Source of the DNA: Epiperipatus broadwayi
Lineage: Eukaryota; Onychophora; Udeonychophora; Euonychophora; Peripatidae
Length of the DNA stretch: 64,000 bases
Direction: 5' to 3'
NCBI GenBank assembly: GCA_028023455.1
Contig: JAQFVV010000316.1
Coordinates: 936,783-1,000,782 of the forward strand
Below the pieces are notes generated by a model, which did no database searches, was not told where the DNA came from, and saw only the letters and a program-made list of their open reading frames with translations. Both the position numbers and the translations under genes were made by a program. Below are positions 47,379 through 57,500 of the stretch, one piece after another. The first letter of the stretch is position 1. Each line of letters starts with the position of its first letter.

Positions 47379-48085
47379 TATCTTTTGAATAATTATACAA
47401 AAACTTAAAATGGCATATTCAATTTTACATACTCATTTATATTTTGACAAAACTATTCCGTTTAGTGAAGCCAAAATAGCTTTTTGTAACCTTACAAATG
47501 AAAGTTTACATATCCTGATGCAATACTTGGAAAAGTTTTAATATATAATGGTGGTATTTTAGCTTTAAATATATTGGATTTTTTAAAGAAATATATAGAT
47601 CCCTAAAGTTGTGTCACCTGATCTTAAGGATGTTTTCATTGTTCCATTTTTTTTTTTGAAATAAAGAAAATAGACAAGATAGTCAATAATAATCATAAAA
47701 TATTACTATTATCCACTACAACAATAGCACTTTCCAGGATTTTTTTTCAAGGATTGTTTTGCTTCCAGTCATAGATAAATAGTTACCACTTAGTGCGGTT
47801 TTAAATAATCAAGAAGCATTATAGATGAAAGTTTTGTTGCCAGAAAATACAAAACAACTACAAGGCTCAAAAAAGGATTAATGTATTTCTTTTATTGATT
47901 TGGTCAAGACATTTGATTCGATTAATAGAACAAGAAATGGCATTATTTAAATTAGTTAATTGACCACCAAAATTTATTCATATTATACAACATATAGGGG
48001 ATTTGAACTCAGACTTTCAAGCAATCTTCAACTATTCACACTATCTCATATTATTGATACACATGATCACACACATGTAGAAATG

Positions 48086-48150
48086 ATAAACAATCACTAA
48101 TATATATATTTTGTGCTGAACCAGCACTCATCAATTGGCCCAGTTAATCA
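48086..48150 (-). ncRNA. Mutated HHR motif, family A insert 3, left arm
   Basis: Minus strand: core TTGATGA (C3 changed), stem II GTGC/GCAC with four Watson-Crick pairs, AAAA for GAAA. Likely inactive, but stem II shows compensatory pairing relative to other copies. Confidence 0.55.
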
Positions 48151-48482
48151 TCTCCCACACAGTGCTCAGTTTATATTAAGATAGCAAATCTTTATATTTT
48201 ACTGGACAGGCTTCAATCTACTCCAACCTCTTACCATAGAAAATCTGATGATAAAATGCCAAAATCCCATACTGATGCCAATATTGTTGTTATGCCCATG
48301 TTGACCTCAAGTCACTCTGATCTTTCATTGGCGCATTCTATCATCATGTTTTCAATGGTATGGATGGTTGAAGAGTTGGAGGTTGGAGTAAATTGAAGCC
48401 TGTTCAGTAAAGTATAAAGATTTGCTATCTTAATATAAACTGAGCACTGATTAATATAAATATGTATTTGTAATTATTAAAT

Positions 48483-48483
<1 letters not shown>

Positions 48484-48573
<90 letters not shown>
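48484..48573. repeat. TA dinucleotide tract
   Basis: About 45 uninterrupted TA units inside the family A insert. Confidence 0.95.
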
Positions 48574-48575
<2 letters not shown>

Positions 48576-48578
48576 GAG

Positions 48579-48641
48579 ATGATAATCTGGACCAATTGAC
48601 AAGTGCTGGTTCAGCACAAAATATGTATATTGGTGATTATT
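48579..48641 (+). ncRNA. Mutated HHR motif, family A insert 3, right arm
   Basis: Core TTGACAA, stem II GTGC/GCAC, AAAA for GAAA; stem I ACCAA/TTGGT kept. Inactive by the consensus. Confidence 0.5.
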
Positions 48642-49348
48642 TATTTTTCTACATGTGTGTGGTCATGTGTATGAGTAGTACGAGATAGTGTGAATAGTTG
48701 AAAGTTGCTTAAACATCTGAGTTCAACACCCCTACATTTTCAATTAAATTCCAGATATAAGAATGTCTGTATTTCAAATTTTTCATATTATACAACTTAA
48801 ATCTAATAGAATGTGAGAAAGTTTTATTATTCTAGGTGGAAAAATCTGAAGCATTTGAAATGAAAACTAATGTTAAAGAAGGAAGTCTATTAGTTTCAAT
48901 ATTGTTTTCAAATTTTAAGACAGTGATTTTTGGAATTATTTGCTGGCAGCTTAATCAGATAAAGGTAAAGATACAAAACAGGCTGATGGTGAAATTTTAA
49001 ATTTAAATGGACTAAAAGCCAAAACAAGAACCTCATCTTCTTGGATTATGGACTTCCAGGATGCTGATGATTATCCTGTTTTTACCAGATCCAAAGATAA
49101 TTTACAGAATATATTTACTGGCCTGAATGCAACATATAGAATTTTTGGTACATTAATTAGTGTTCAACTTCCTAATTAGTTAGTGGCAGAAAGAACATCC
49201 TCAGCAATGTTAAGCTTGAAAATATAAACCAACTTGGTAATTTATATAAGTAGGAAGATGGATTTAGATGTTGAGGTACAAAACAGATTTTAATGTTATG
49301 TTATTGCTTTTAGCACAAGGAAACAACTGATCCAATTGTGTTAGCTAA

Positions 49349-49667
49349 TAGTTTTTTGTAATATATAAGGGATTCTAACTCAGACTTTCACATAACCTTC
49401 AACTCTCCATGCCATCTTATATTACTGATCAACCCATTCACACACATGTTGAAAAGATAAATAATCACCAATACATTATTTCATGCTAAACCAGCAATCA
49501 TCAGTTGGTCCAGGTTAATACCTCCACACATATATACAATCAGTGTTCAGATTTATATTAAGATAGCCAATCTTCATACTTTAATGGACAGGCTTCAAAC
49601 TACTCCAACCCACAATTCTTCAGCCGTCCATTTCATTAAAATGTATTAAATTACTAGGTTATTGTAA
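49349..49667 (-). mobile_element. Family A HHR insert 4, inside the LINE
   Basis: An insert from about 49362 to 49654 flanked by TAGTTTTTTGTAA (49349-49361) and TAGGTTATTGTAA (49655-49667), 11 of 13 matching. It holds one arm with the CAGACTTTCACATAACC border block, the HHR on the minus strand and the CTTCATACTTTAATGGACAGG block. Confidence 0.75.
49463..49520 (-). ncRNA. Type I hammerhead ribozyme motif, family A insert 4
   Basis: Minus strand: stem I ACCAA/TTGGT, core CTGATGA (plus-strand 49498-49504), stem II TGC/GCA, GAAA. The stem III region ATAATGTAT is no longer a perfect palindrome. Confidence 0.65.
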
Positions 49668-50262
49668 AGAAATGAAACCTGGGCACTACATCACACCATG
49701 GAAAAGCATTAGAGATGATCCATTTAAAAGTCCTCCATAAAATTTTAAAAATATAATGGCATAATAATAAAAGCAATATGTTTGTCAGCTTGCTATCACT
49801 ATTATAAAATCACACTTTAGTAGAATTGAACATGTAAAATATTAAAAACATCTACTATTAGATTTCTAATTTATTTCACATCGCAAGGCTTAGTAAAAGA
49901 GTAAGGACTTGAACATGGTTTTCATGTGAAAATCTATCCCATTTACATTATAAGGATTATCTTAAAAAATATTCTAAAGAAGTGCTATATCAATTCTATT
50001 GTTTCCATTGCAAGATATAACAAAGACTAGAATACATTGGAGAACTATAATTAGATATAATGTTAAAGTATTTTATAAGAAAGTTTTCTGCTGAAGAAAT
50101 TAAAAGACAACATCGTAAAATATGGATTAAACATAAAAATAGACCAGGGGGTTCTATTTGGGGACATATTTGTGATTCACAGATGGCTTTATATAGTCAT
50201 CGCACATCATTTCTAGACAGAGCCCACCTCTTTGGGGGGGGGGGATTAGAATGATGATATTC

Positions 50263-51120
50263 ATTTACGCGTGACTGTTTATTATTATTAACTAAAATTA
50301 AATGAGCATTGAAAACAAATCTTAATTTATTACATATCTACCGTTTAACAATACATGTAAAAAAAAAAAAATCGTTTAGTTTTAATAGCCCCCAGTTTCA
50401 CCCGGAGACAGAAGCGAGTCTCAAATCATATAGTAGTAGTTGGATACGCCAACCAGAATGCCACATAATCCCCAAATAGTTCTTTGCTGCCTGTTTTCAT
50501 AATTGTTTTTAATTTAAACTAATCAACTTTATTTTTAGCCATTGAATTAAACTTCAATTTTATATGCAAAATTGTTTTTTCTTAGTTTGTATGATTTTGT
50601 GATAGATTATTTTATTTCTATTTGTAAATTCTGAATCAGCCTTTAGTTTTACTTTATTCTTCAAACTAAAAATTCAGTTCAATTTTCCCCCCTTTTCTTT
50701 CAGCTCAGTGGTCCAGTTAAAATCTGCCTATCAAGGACATTGATATTCGCTATTTAAATCCGAAAATCCTTTTCAGTGAATTATATCGTAAGTTATTCTC
50801 TTTGTACACATGTAGATCAGAGTTATTCTTTTAATTCTACTATACGGATTTTTGGCCCAAAATTATTCTACATGTTGTTTCATGAAGCGCTGTCATAACA
50901 AAAGTTTACAACTGTCAGAAAAAAGGAAAGGAAAGTGGTAATAGAAGCACAAACATACGTACGATAAATAAGCAAGATATTACAAACTTTGAAAGTTTTA
51001 GTGCGGTATATTAAAAATATTTTCTTAACCCTTTAGAGAATAGTTTATTTTTATACATTTTAATAATTGGAAAAAAAATGCGTTAAAAAATTATAACTTC
51101 ATATATTTATATAATTTAAT
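50263..51120. other. No gene seen
   Basis: AT-rich DNA after the LINE end, with a poly-A run at 50360. No supported frame. Confidence 0.5.
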
Positions 51121-51223
51121 ATTAACGATTTTTATAATACATAGGGTATATGAACACTCACACGACCCACCGCTCACCACTCTATCACAGATACACTTGA
51201 ACACATATATGTCGAAAAGATAA

Positions 51224-51283
51224 ATAATCACCAATATAAAAATTTCATGCTAAACCAGCATTCATCAGTTGGTCCATATTATC
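51224..51283 (-). ncRNA. Type I hammerhead ribozyme motif, family A insert 5, left arm
   Basis: Minus strand: core CTGATGA (plus-strand 51262-51268), stem II ATGC/GCAT with four Watson-Crick pairs, GAAA, stem I ACCAA/TTGGT plus an outer ATAAT/ATTAT helix. Stem III (ATTTTTAT) is not a good palindrome here. Confidence 0.7.
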
Positions 51284-51498
51284 ATCTCTCTACACATATA
51301 TGCAATAAGTGCTCAGATATATATTAAGATAGCAAATCTTCATACTTTCCACTCCACACTCCAACTCTTCAACCGTCCATCCAATTGAAAATCTGATGAT
51401 GGAACGCTCAAAGGCCACCTTTGGAGCCTGTCCATTAAAGTATAAAGATTGGCTATCTTAATGTATATCTAAGCACTTATTGCATATATATGTAGAGA

Positions 51499-51561
51499 TG
51501 ATAATCTGGACCAACTGTTGATTGCTGTTTTAGCATGAAATATGGATATTGGTGATTATTT
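51499..51561 (+). ncRNA. Mutated HHR motif, family A insert 5, right arm
   Basis: Core CTGTTGA (A6 changed), stem II TGC/GCA, GAAA, stem I ACCAA/TTGGT and ATAATC/GATTAT. Probably inactive. Confidence 0.6.
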
Positions 51562-51700
51562 GACATATATGTGTTCAAGTGTATCAGTATATGAGATAGA
51601 GTGGTGAGTGGTGGGTCTGTGCTCGTATACCCTATATATTACATATATTGATATAGGTATATAATAAGCCTGTATTTCAGTAATTAACGATTTTTATAAT

Positions 51701-52039
51701 TATGCTTATGTCTTACATGCGTTAGCATTAGTGAAGTGGAGGGTTCTGCAATTCAAGGTCCATGAATTGCTATTCCAATCTCTATCACATCCAATACTTG
51801 AATGTTTTATGACTTCCAAATAATAAACTTAACTATTCACTTATATATATATTACTATGATATTATATACAAATACATAGAAGATTAAAGATCTTCAAGG
51901 CATAGAAGTTAATGCATCATTCATACATGTCCGCAAACTGGAATTCAACTTTGATGAGATAAAACTTAGTTTTTTAGGATGTGAGTAGTTTTAGGATTAT
52001 TTCTTCAAATTAGATAGTCCAGAAACAATTCAGATAGTC
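51701..52039. other. No gene seen
   Basis: AT-rich spacer with a short TA tract at 51842-51850. Confidence 0.4.
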
Positions 52040-52990
52040 ATTTAATTCATCATCAACCATTATCAATCCACTGCAGGATGAATGTCTCTCCAAGTTCAAT
52101 CCATCTCTGATCTTTAGCTTCTCCACATCACCCCTGAACACTTTCTTATTTCATCCATCCATCTCACATGTGGTCTCTTTCTGGGTCTTTTACAATCTAT
52201 TGGAATCCAGTTTAAGATTTCAATTGTCCATATATTATCATCTCTTCTAGCAATATGTCTAACCCAATTCCACTTCAGCCATTTAATTTTTTCTGTGAGG
52301 TCAGTAACACCTGTTTGTTCTTTACCCATATATTGCATTTTTGACTTCTTCTTGTTACTCCCAACATGCATCTCCATACTTCTTTGAGTAGTCTGAAGTC
52401 TCTGTATTGCTCTTCTATTAAGTGTTCAAGTCTCAGATCCATAAGTAAGAACTGGTAAAACACATTTATCAAAAACCTTCCTTTTCAAATGCATAGGCAT
52501 ATTTTCTTTTAGTATCAAGTTATTTCTACCAAAAGCACTCCAAACAAGTTTAATTTTATGATTAATTTCATCCATTATGTTTCTATTTGTATTAATAATC
52601 TGAGCAAGATATTTATAGCTATTAACTTCTTCTAACTCTTTGTAATCAATCTTTATTTTCATATTTTGAGAAAATAACACTTATCTTTAGTCCTGCTTTT
52701 CTACTTTCATCTGATAACTCCTGCAACACTTCCGGCAGCTCTAAAGAATTATTTGCAAAAACAACTACATCATCTGCAAAATCTAAATGATTTAAATAAT
52801 CTCCATTTACTTTCACTCCTTTAGCTTTCCATTTTAATCCACAAAATACTTTTTGCAGCACTGCTATAAAAAGTTTTGGAGATAGGGAGTCATCCTGTCC
52901 TATATCCTTCTCAATGTTGACTTTCCTAGTATCCTTATGTAATCTAATTGTTGCTGTTGCATTTTTATAAATATTCTTTAAAGTATGCCA
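52040..52990 (-). pseudogene. RTE-like LINE fragment (RT and C-terminus), broken
   Basis: On the minus strand from about 52985: SLKNIYKNATATIRLHKDTR, then a GQDDSLSPKLF block (RT region, normally GVRQGDSxSPKLF), LKWKAKGVKVNG, HLDFADDVVVFAN (motif C, FADD, near 52790), QELSDESRKAGLKIS, a VNSYKYLAQIIN block, NIMDEINHKIKLVWSAFGR, a KVFDKCVLPVLTYGSET block near 52430-52475, and the tail RDCKRPRKRPHVRW-like block near 52160-52200. Several frameshifts and stops separate these. It is the best preserved of the three RTE-like copies, with the same 3' end as 13800-14142. The four consecutive minus open frames here are pieces of this one relic. Confidence 0.85.
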
Positions 52991-53643
52991 TTTAATTATT
53001 GGTCAGTAAATCAATATGTAAATATTTTTAACAAAAAAAATATAACAAAAAGGTAAATCTTAACTCATTACCATTCAGCATATGATTAGCATAATGAATA
53101 AGATAATCTATTTCACTATTCATTTTCAATGAGTTGTTGGAAAAATTCCTACATACAGGGCCATTTGAACACTGCTATACAATATATAAACTAATCATAA
53201 GTTCTTAATACATATTAAAGTTTATTAAAACCATATGCATTATTGAATATAATATTTATTATTACAATTCAAATATTTTTATACAATTTTATTTAAATTA
53301 CTCTATTTTTGTCTATTTGTCATGATGGCTATGGTTATTAAAGAACCAAAGACACCAAAATGCATGGGTATTGAACTGAGTTCAGACCTATATGATTATA
53401 TATGCTAATGAGCTTGAGAATCTTGTAACTTAATTTTTCCAATTTTCGAACTAGTTGAAATTTTGCATACATATTTTATTCCTGATGATAATATTTTTTT
53501 TTATTTAATATATTTTACAAATAATTTTAGCACAAACCAGTAAAAAATTTACAATTTTAATTTTATATAGGATTATATTATATAAATTATATCCACACAT
53601 TCTTATAAAATTTATACCAGAAAATTATATATATATATATATA
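52991..53643. other. No gene seen
   Basis: AT-rich DNA; TA tract at 53627-53643. Confidence 0.5.
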
Positions 53644-53685
53644 TTGTGGGTTCAACCATCATCCATGTTATAATATTTTAAATAT

Positions 53686-53730
53686 TGATATACCAATGTT
53701 TCGACTTGGTCACACAAGTCATCCACTGGG
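53686..53730 (-). ncRNA. HHR-like relic in the PLE-2 left terminus
   Basis: Minus strand: GTGGATGACTTG, loop TGTGAC, CAAGTC, then GAAACATTGG. GACTTG/CAAGTC makes a strong stem followed by GAAA, as in an HHR, but CUGANGA is only partly recognisable. Confidence 0.35.
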
Positions 53731-53814
53731 TGATAAAAGGTAGAAAGACGGTTGTAGAGACACTACAATCACTGATTTGAAAAAAATGTTAAAGTTCCAC
53801 CACTAGCAAAAATG

Positions 53815-54060
53815 TTAAATTAAGATTGTTTTGTAAAATCTTGCCAAATAGGAGGAAGTTTGCATTATCATCTCACTTATTGATACAATCTGGCCTTTTA
53901 AGTATCTCAATGGCTTCCCTAATTTTGCACTGGTATAGCTTATCACATCTGGATATGATCCTGGTACTAAAAAAATCAATTTTATGACCTGAACCCATAG
54001 TATGGAGTGAGAGTGCTGATGATGATGAGTGTTGTTTAACTGCATTAGCATGCCCATCAA
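53815..54060 (-). pseudogene. GIY-YIG nuclease C-terminal remnant, PLE-2 left arm
   Basis: Overlapping minus frames (53815-54136) give HANAVKQHSSSSALSLHTMG, GHKIDFFSTRIISRCDKLYQ and KIREAIEILKRPDCINK, the end of a PLE nuclease: the H..GH pattern and the KIREAIEI helix are typical. Frameshifts separate the parts. The first strands of the domain are missing on this arm. Confidence 0.75.
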
Positions 54061-54064
54061 AGCT

Positions 54065-54330
54065 TCTTACATAGGTATGAGTAATCATAGCATCAGTGTT
54101 AGGAGAAAAGAGCATGCTAATGCAGTTAAACAACACTCACCATCATCAGCACTCTCACTCCATACTATGGTTTCAGTCATAAAATTGATTTTTCTAGTCC
54201 AGGATCATATTCAGATGTGATAATCTATACCAGTGCAAAATTAGGGAAGTCATTGAGATACTTAAAAGGCCAGATTGTATCAATAAGCGAGATGATACAT
54301 GCAAACTTCCTCCTATTTGGAAAGATTTTT
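54065..54330 (+). pseudogene. GIY-YIG nuclease remnant, PLE-2 right arm
   Basis: The plus frame at 54029-54220 reads ASYIGMSNHSISVRRKEH: YIG is the second strand motif and RRKEH matches the R...H helix. It continues HANAVKQHSPSSALSLHTM and, after a frameshift, the ARLGK/LKRPDCIN-type end near 54230-54290. More complete at its N side than the left arm. Confidence 0.75.
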
Positions 54331-54427
54331 CTAAAAAACAACCATTTTTGCTATTGGTGGAACTTTAACATTTTTTTGAAATTAGTGGTTGTAGCACCTT
54401 TACAACCATCTTTCTATCTTTTATCAC

Positions 54428-54474
54428 CCAGTGGATGACCTGTGTGACCAAGTTGAAACATCGGTATATCAATA
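54428..54474 (+). ncRNA. HHR-like relic in the PLE-2 right terminus
   Basis: GTGGATGACCTG, loop TGTGAC, CAAGTT, GAAACATCGG: the same layout as the left arm with two stem changes. The core is incomplete. Confidence 0.35.
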
Positions 54475-54507
54475 TTTAAAATATTATAACACGGATGAAC
54501 CCACAAA

Positions 54508-55377
54508 ATATGTCTTTTATATATGCAACCCATGAAAGTCTTCATATATATATATATATATATATTATAGAAACACTTTAATTCACATAAAACACTGAAA
54601 AGTAAAGTAATAATTTTTTCTCCAACTTTCACAGTTTTTTTGATATTATGTGACTAAAATAAAAGCATATGCCTCTTATTTAGAAATATTCTTAGATTAT
54701 TTTTGAACATAATACCATATATTTTTATTTTAGGTACATAATATCCAGAATACTATGACAGTTGAAGAAAATATATTTTTAACTTTTTAGTGCAATTTCT
54801 AATTGTTATTAGTTGTAAAATTGAAAGAATAATGCGTCTGTGGTAAAGATAGTTACCTAATGGCAAGAAAATAAATTATGTAGGTTAAAGTTCAAACATA
54901 AAACAATATTTTAGCAGTAAAATTTAAATCAGAAGCTTCTTGAACAGTCCTCATTGAAGAACAGTGGAGACATCATTATTTATTCTTTAGCCAGGAATTG
55001 CAAGAGACTTATTTACTGATCAATAATGAATGATTAGTAGAATTAGATATGGATTGACTATCTAAAAGTAAAATTCTAGCCATGTTTCCTCAGTCCAGAT
55101 TCAAATTCATATCACAGGTATATTTCCCCCCAAAATGCAAACACTTCAAACTTTTTACTATAATAATAGTCATTCTGTTTTAACCTTGACTTGATTGCAA
55201 AAGGAATTACCCACAATGCATGTTGTTTGCATATGAAGCAACATATGGGTATTTAATAAAATGAACTATCACGATATCAGAACATAAAGATTTGAAAATA
55301 CATATCATATTTGCTATAAGATAGATGTGCTTCCTAAAACAAAGAATTTATACACTAAATTATATTAGTAGTATATT
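54508..55377. other. No gene seen
   Basis: TA tract at 54546-54566; otherwise AT-rich without supported frames. Confidence 0.5.
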
Positions 55378-57500
55378 GTAATGATATATAAATATGTCGT
55401 TACATTAATTTAAAATAAAAACTTAATAAAAGTTCGCAAATAAAAGTAAAAAACTAAACGCTAAAATTAAAATATTGTTAAACGTATATATTCGCACAGA
55501 TGTTAAACTTTAAAAATATTTTTTTCATAAACAAAAAAAAAAAAAAGTATTTGAACGTATTTTTTTTAATAAAAAAATACAAGGTTGAAATATAAAAATA
55601 TTTTAATAAAAAAATAACGTAAGTTAAAGTAAAAACAGGTATTAATTAATTCCTGTAATCTGTAAATGGAAATGATGTTTATTAATTATCTAAAAGCTGT
55701 GTAATTAAAAAGTCAGATGAAAAGTTAGATAAGAGAAGAAAGAAATTTTAGCTTGACCAATGGAAGCACTAAGCCTTGGCTCGGACCCTAACGAAAGTGA
55801 TCGACTAGTGACGTTTTGTTCATTGAATCCTTGTGGATAATATAAAAAGGGAAATACAGTTTTTTCAGGCAGTTCCAGCGTTGTGTGTTTGAGAGATGTG
55901 GTATGACGCACATACCACACTCTCTATAAAAAAAGAAAAAATGAAAAGACTGTGATACCTTGAACCAGCTATTGCCATCTCCAGAACATTACCTTCCAAC
56001 GGAGGCATCGCGGGAATTGAAAGCAGAGGCCTGGACTCTTATACCATAAGCTATATGAAATGAACAATTGTTAAAATCAACCAAGAACTTTCGTCAAGTT
56101 TTACAAATTGATAAACAAGCCAACTGAAATGTTAAAACGGACTCTTATCTGACTTTTGTAAGTTTTTAAATCAAATTAATAATGTTTAATTTTATATGTT
56201 TTCCGATTGATAAACATCATTTCAAATTTTTTTTTTCTTATTGTAAAGATTAGTTAAATGTATGAAATTTAAGTTGTTTATAGACGCTTGCATGGATTCG
56301 TTTGCGGTTAATTATATTTTGGTTTTCATATTTGATCAAAATATATAGACATTCGATAAATAATGATACCTTATGGTGAGTATCTAAAATGTATTTATTC
56401 GGATGTCTTTTAAGTTATTGGTGACAACACAAGTATCTTATGGTGAATACTATTGGGTTACTTATAAGTTTCCCTCTGCGATTGTTGGTATCAATAATTT
56501 TGTATTTTGATCGTTTATGTTTATTTTGAAATGTTTTTGACCATGGAATCTATGTAATCGATCTATACCCAACATTTTTAAACAAATCTGTGCGAATGTA
56601 TTTAAATGTTAAAATTAAGTCGGGCGTGAATGGCTATATAGTTTGTAAAGTTATATTAAGGGAGGGTAATCTTAGGTTATTCATTTCGTAGTTGAGTTGG
56701 TTCAATGGATTGGATATATTTGTGTAATTAGTAGATGTAGTATGAGGTCCGCTACAGGCAGGATTATAGATATACGCCACACACCCTCTGTTTGCCTATG
56801 GATGGGTTTGTAAGTCGGCAGAAGACCGCAGTCCATTCCTATGGAGTTTTTTGTTTATTGATCTACTTGCCAACAGATGTCACATTCCTGTTGGTGGAGA
56901 GTCAATCTCTTCTCTATTTCTACTTATTGTTCAGATGTACCTTCCTGACAATATAGTATTTTGTGTTGTCGTATCATGCTACATTGAATACATGAATGTA
57001 TCAGATGGATTGGCGCCGGTTGATTGCGAAATTTGTTGCCTAAGGTTAAATCAGAGAAGAATATTTTCTTTTCAAATGCAGACCTATGTAGTCCATTCAT
57101 ACTCGATCCTCTAAATAAATATTAAACTCATTATTTGCAATCTACTTAAATTTAGAATTAAAGATCAATATAAAATTATAAACATTAATTTATTCCTCAA
57201 AATTTAAATATTATTTTATATGTGCGTAAATAAATATTTTTATGTGTTAATTTCTGGCAGTGGCTTTTATTCTTTTATAGTTAAGATATAAGATTTATAG
57301 ATTTTTATCTCTGTGTCTCCGCTGAGCTAGTGACTTGGGCTAACGGTCGGAATATTTAAAGAAAGTGGAATCTTAACAGCGCATATCTGCCTACTTTATA
57401 AATTTTTCTAGGCTCAAATGCCTAGATGGCACCCTTTGTAGTGCAGATATTGTTTTTGCGGTTAGATTCGATCTCCACTTACATTTCGATCGTTATAATA
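55378..57500 (+). mobile_element. Family E repeat, copy 3
   Basis: It starts TTGTAATGATATAT and ends CGTTATAATATA. The landmarks of copy 1 are present in order: AAAGTTCGCAAATAAAA near 55431, TCGCACAGATG near 55492, a TATA-like ATATAAAAAGG near 55840, a hairpin at 55899-55919, the block TAAGTCGGGCGTGAATGGCT near 56612, and CTAGGCTCAAATGCCTAGATG near 57408. The 87-codon frame at 56851-57114 is not shared with other copies. Copy 3 is the most diverged in its middle part. Confidence 0.7.
55892..55925 (+). ncRNA. Conserved hairpin in family E, copy 3 (different stem sequence)
   Basis: GTGGTATG (55899-55906) pairs with CATACCAC (55912-55919), with an outer GAGAG/CTCTC extension. The loop centre GACGCAC matches copy 1, though the stem has no sequence in common with the GAAGGGATTGAA stem of copies 1, 2 and 4. 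Confidence 0.55.

Larger units (their letters stand above)
47977..48796. mobile_element. Family A HHR insert 3, with a 15-bp TSD, inside the LINE
   Basis: TTCATATTATACAAC at 47977-47991 and 48782-48796 brackets 790 bases. The left arm begins TATAGGGGATTTGAAC; the right arm ends with its reverse complement. A TA tract of about 90 bases at 48484-48573 splits the right arm. Both arms carry HHR remnants. LINE coding blocks resume directly after the right TSD. Confidence 0.88.
46440..50262 (+). pseudogene. Degenerate Jockey/CR1-type LINE, split by later insertions
   Basis: Translation in shifting frames follows a non-LTR polyprotein from front to back: a DHRLACSKIK-like block near 46552, a SISTAIKHK..KSL block near 46675-46760, DPPRYFYDALKQ near 47152, the RT motif FIDLVKTFDSINR at 47891-47929, an EAFEMKTNVKEGSLL block near 48850-48893, a DADD/FTRSKDNLQNIF region near 49060-49115, a KLENINQL..RKMDLDVEVQNR block near 49213-49290, ETWALHHTMEKH near 49677-49710, and a terminal HICDSQMALYSHR finger-like block at about 50166-50205. 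Stops and frameshifts are throughout. A SINE (47281-47378) and two family A inserts (47992-48781 and 49362-49654) interrupt it, so it is older than these. Confidence 0.7.
51121..51700. mobile_element. Family A HHR insert 5, with an 18-bp TSD
   Basis: ATTAACGATTTTTATAAT is repeated exactly at 51121-51138 and 51683-51700. The 544-bp insert has two inverted arms (left from the TAGGGTATATGAAC border, right ending in TATACCCTATA near 51642) plus the right-hand extension shared with insert 1. Each arm has an HHR; the centre holds CCATCCAATTGAAAATCTGA near 51378. Confidence 0.9.
53644..54507. mobile_element. PLE-2: two 3' ends in head-to-head orientation
   Basis: Left arm (minus strand, 53644 to about 54056) and right arm (plus strand, about 54100-54507) are inverted copies. 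Outer edges: TGTGGGTTCA at 53644 and TGAACCCACA ending 54507. Each arm carries, from the centre outwards, a GIY-YIG nuclease fragment, a 3' UTR with GGTGGAACTTTAACATTTTT, and a terminal block with a strong stem followed by GAAAC. No RT remains. The arrangement repeats the inverted terminal design of PLE-1, here with the internal part lost. The family differs in sequence from PLE-1. Confidence 0.8.

Noticed and set aside
56851-57114. 87-codon frame within family E copy 3
   Set aside because: Not conserved as a frame in copies 1, 2 and 4.
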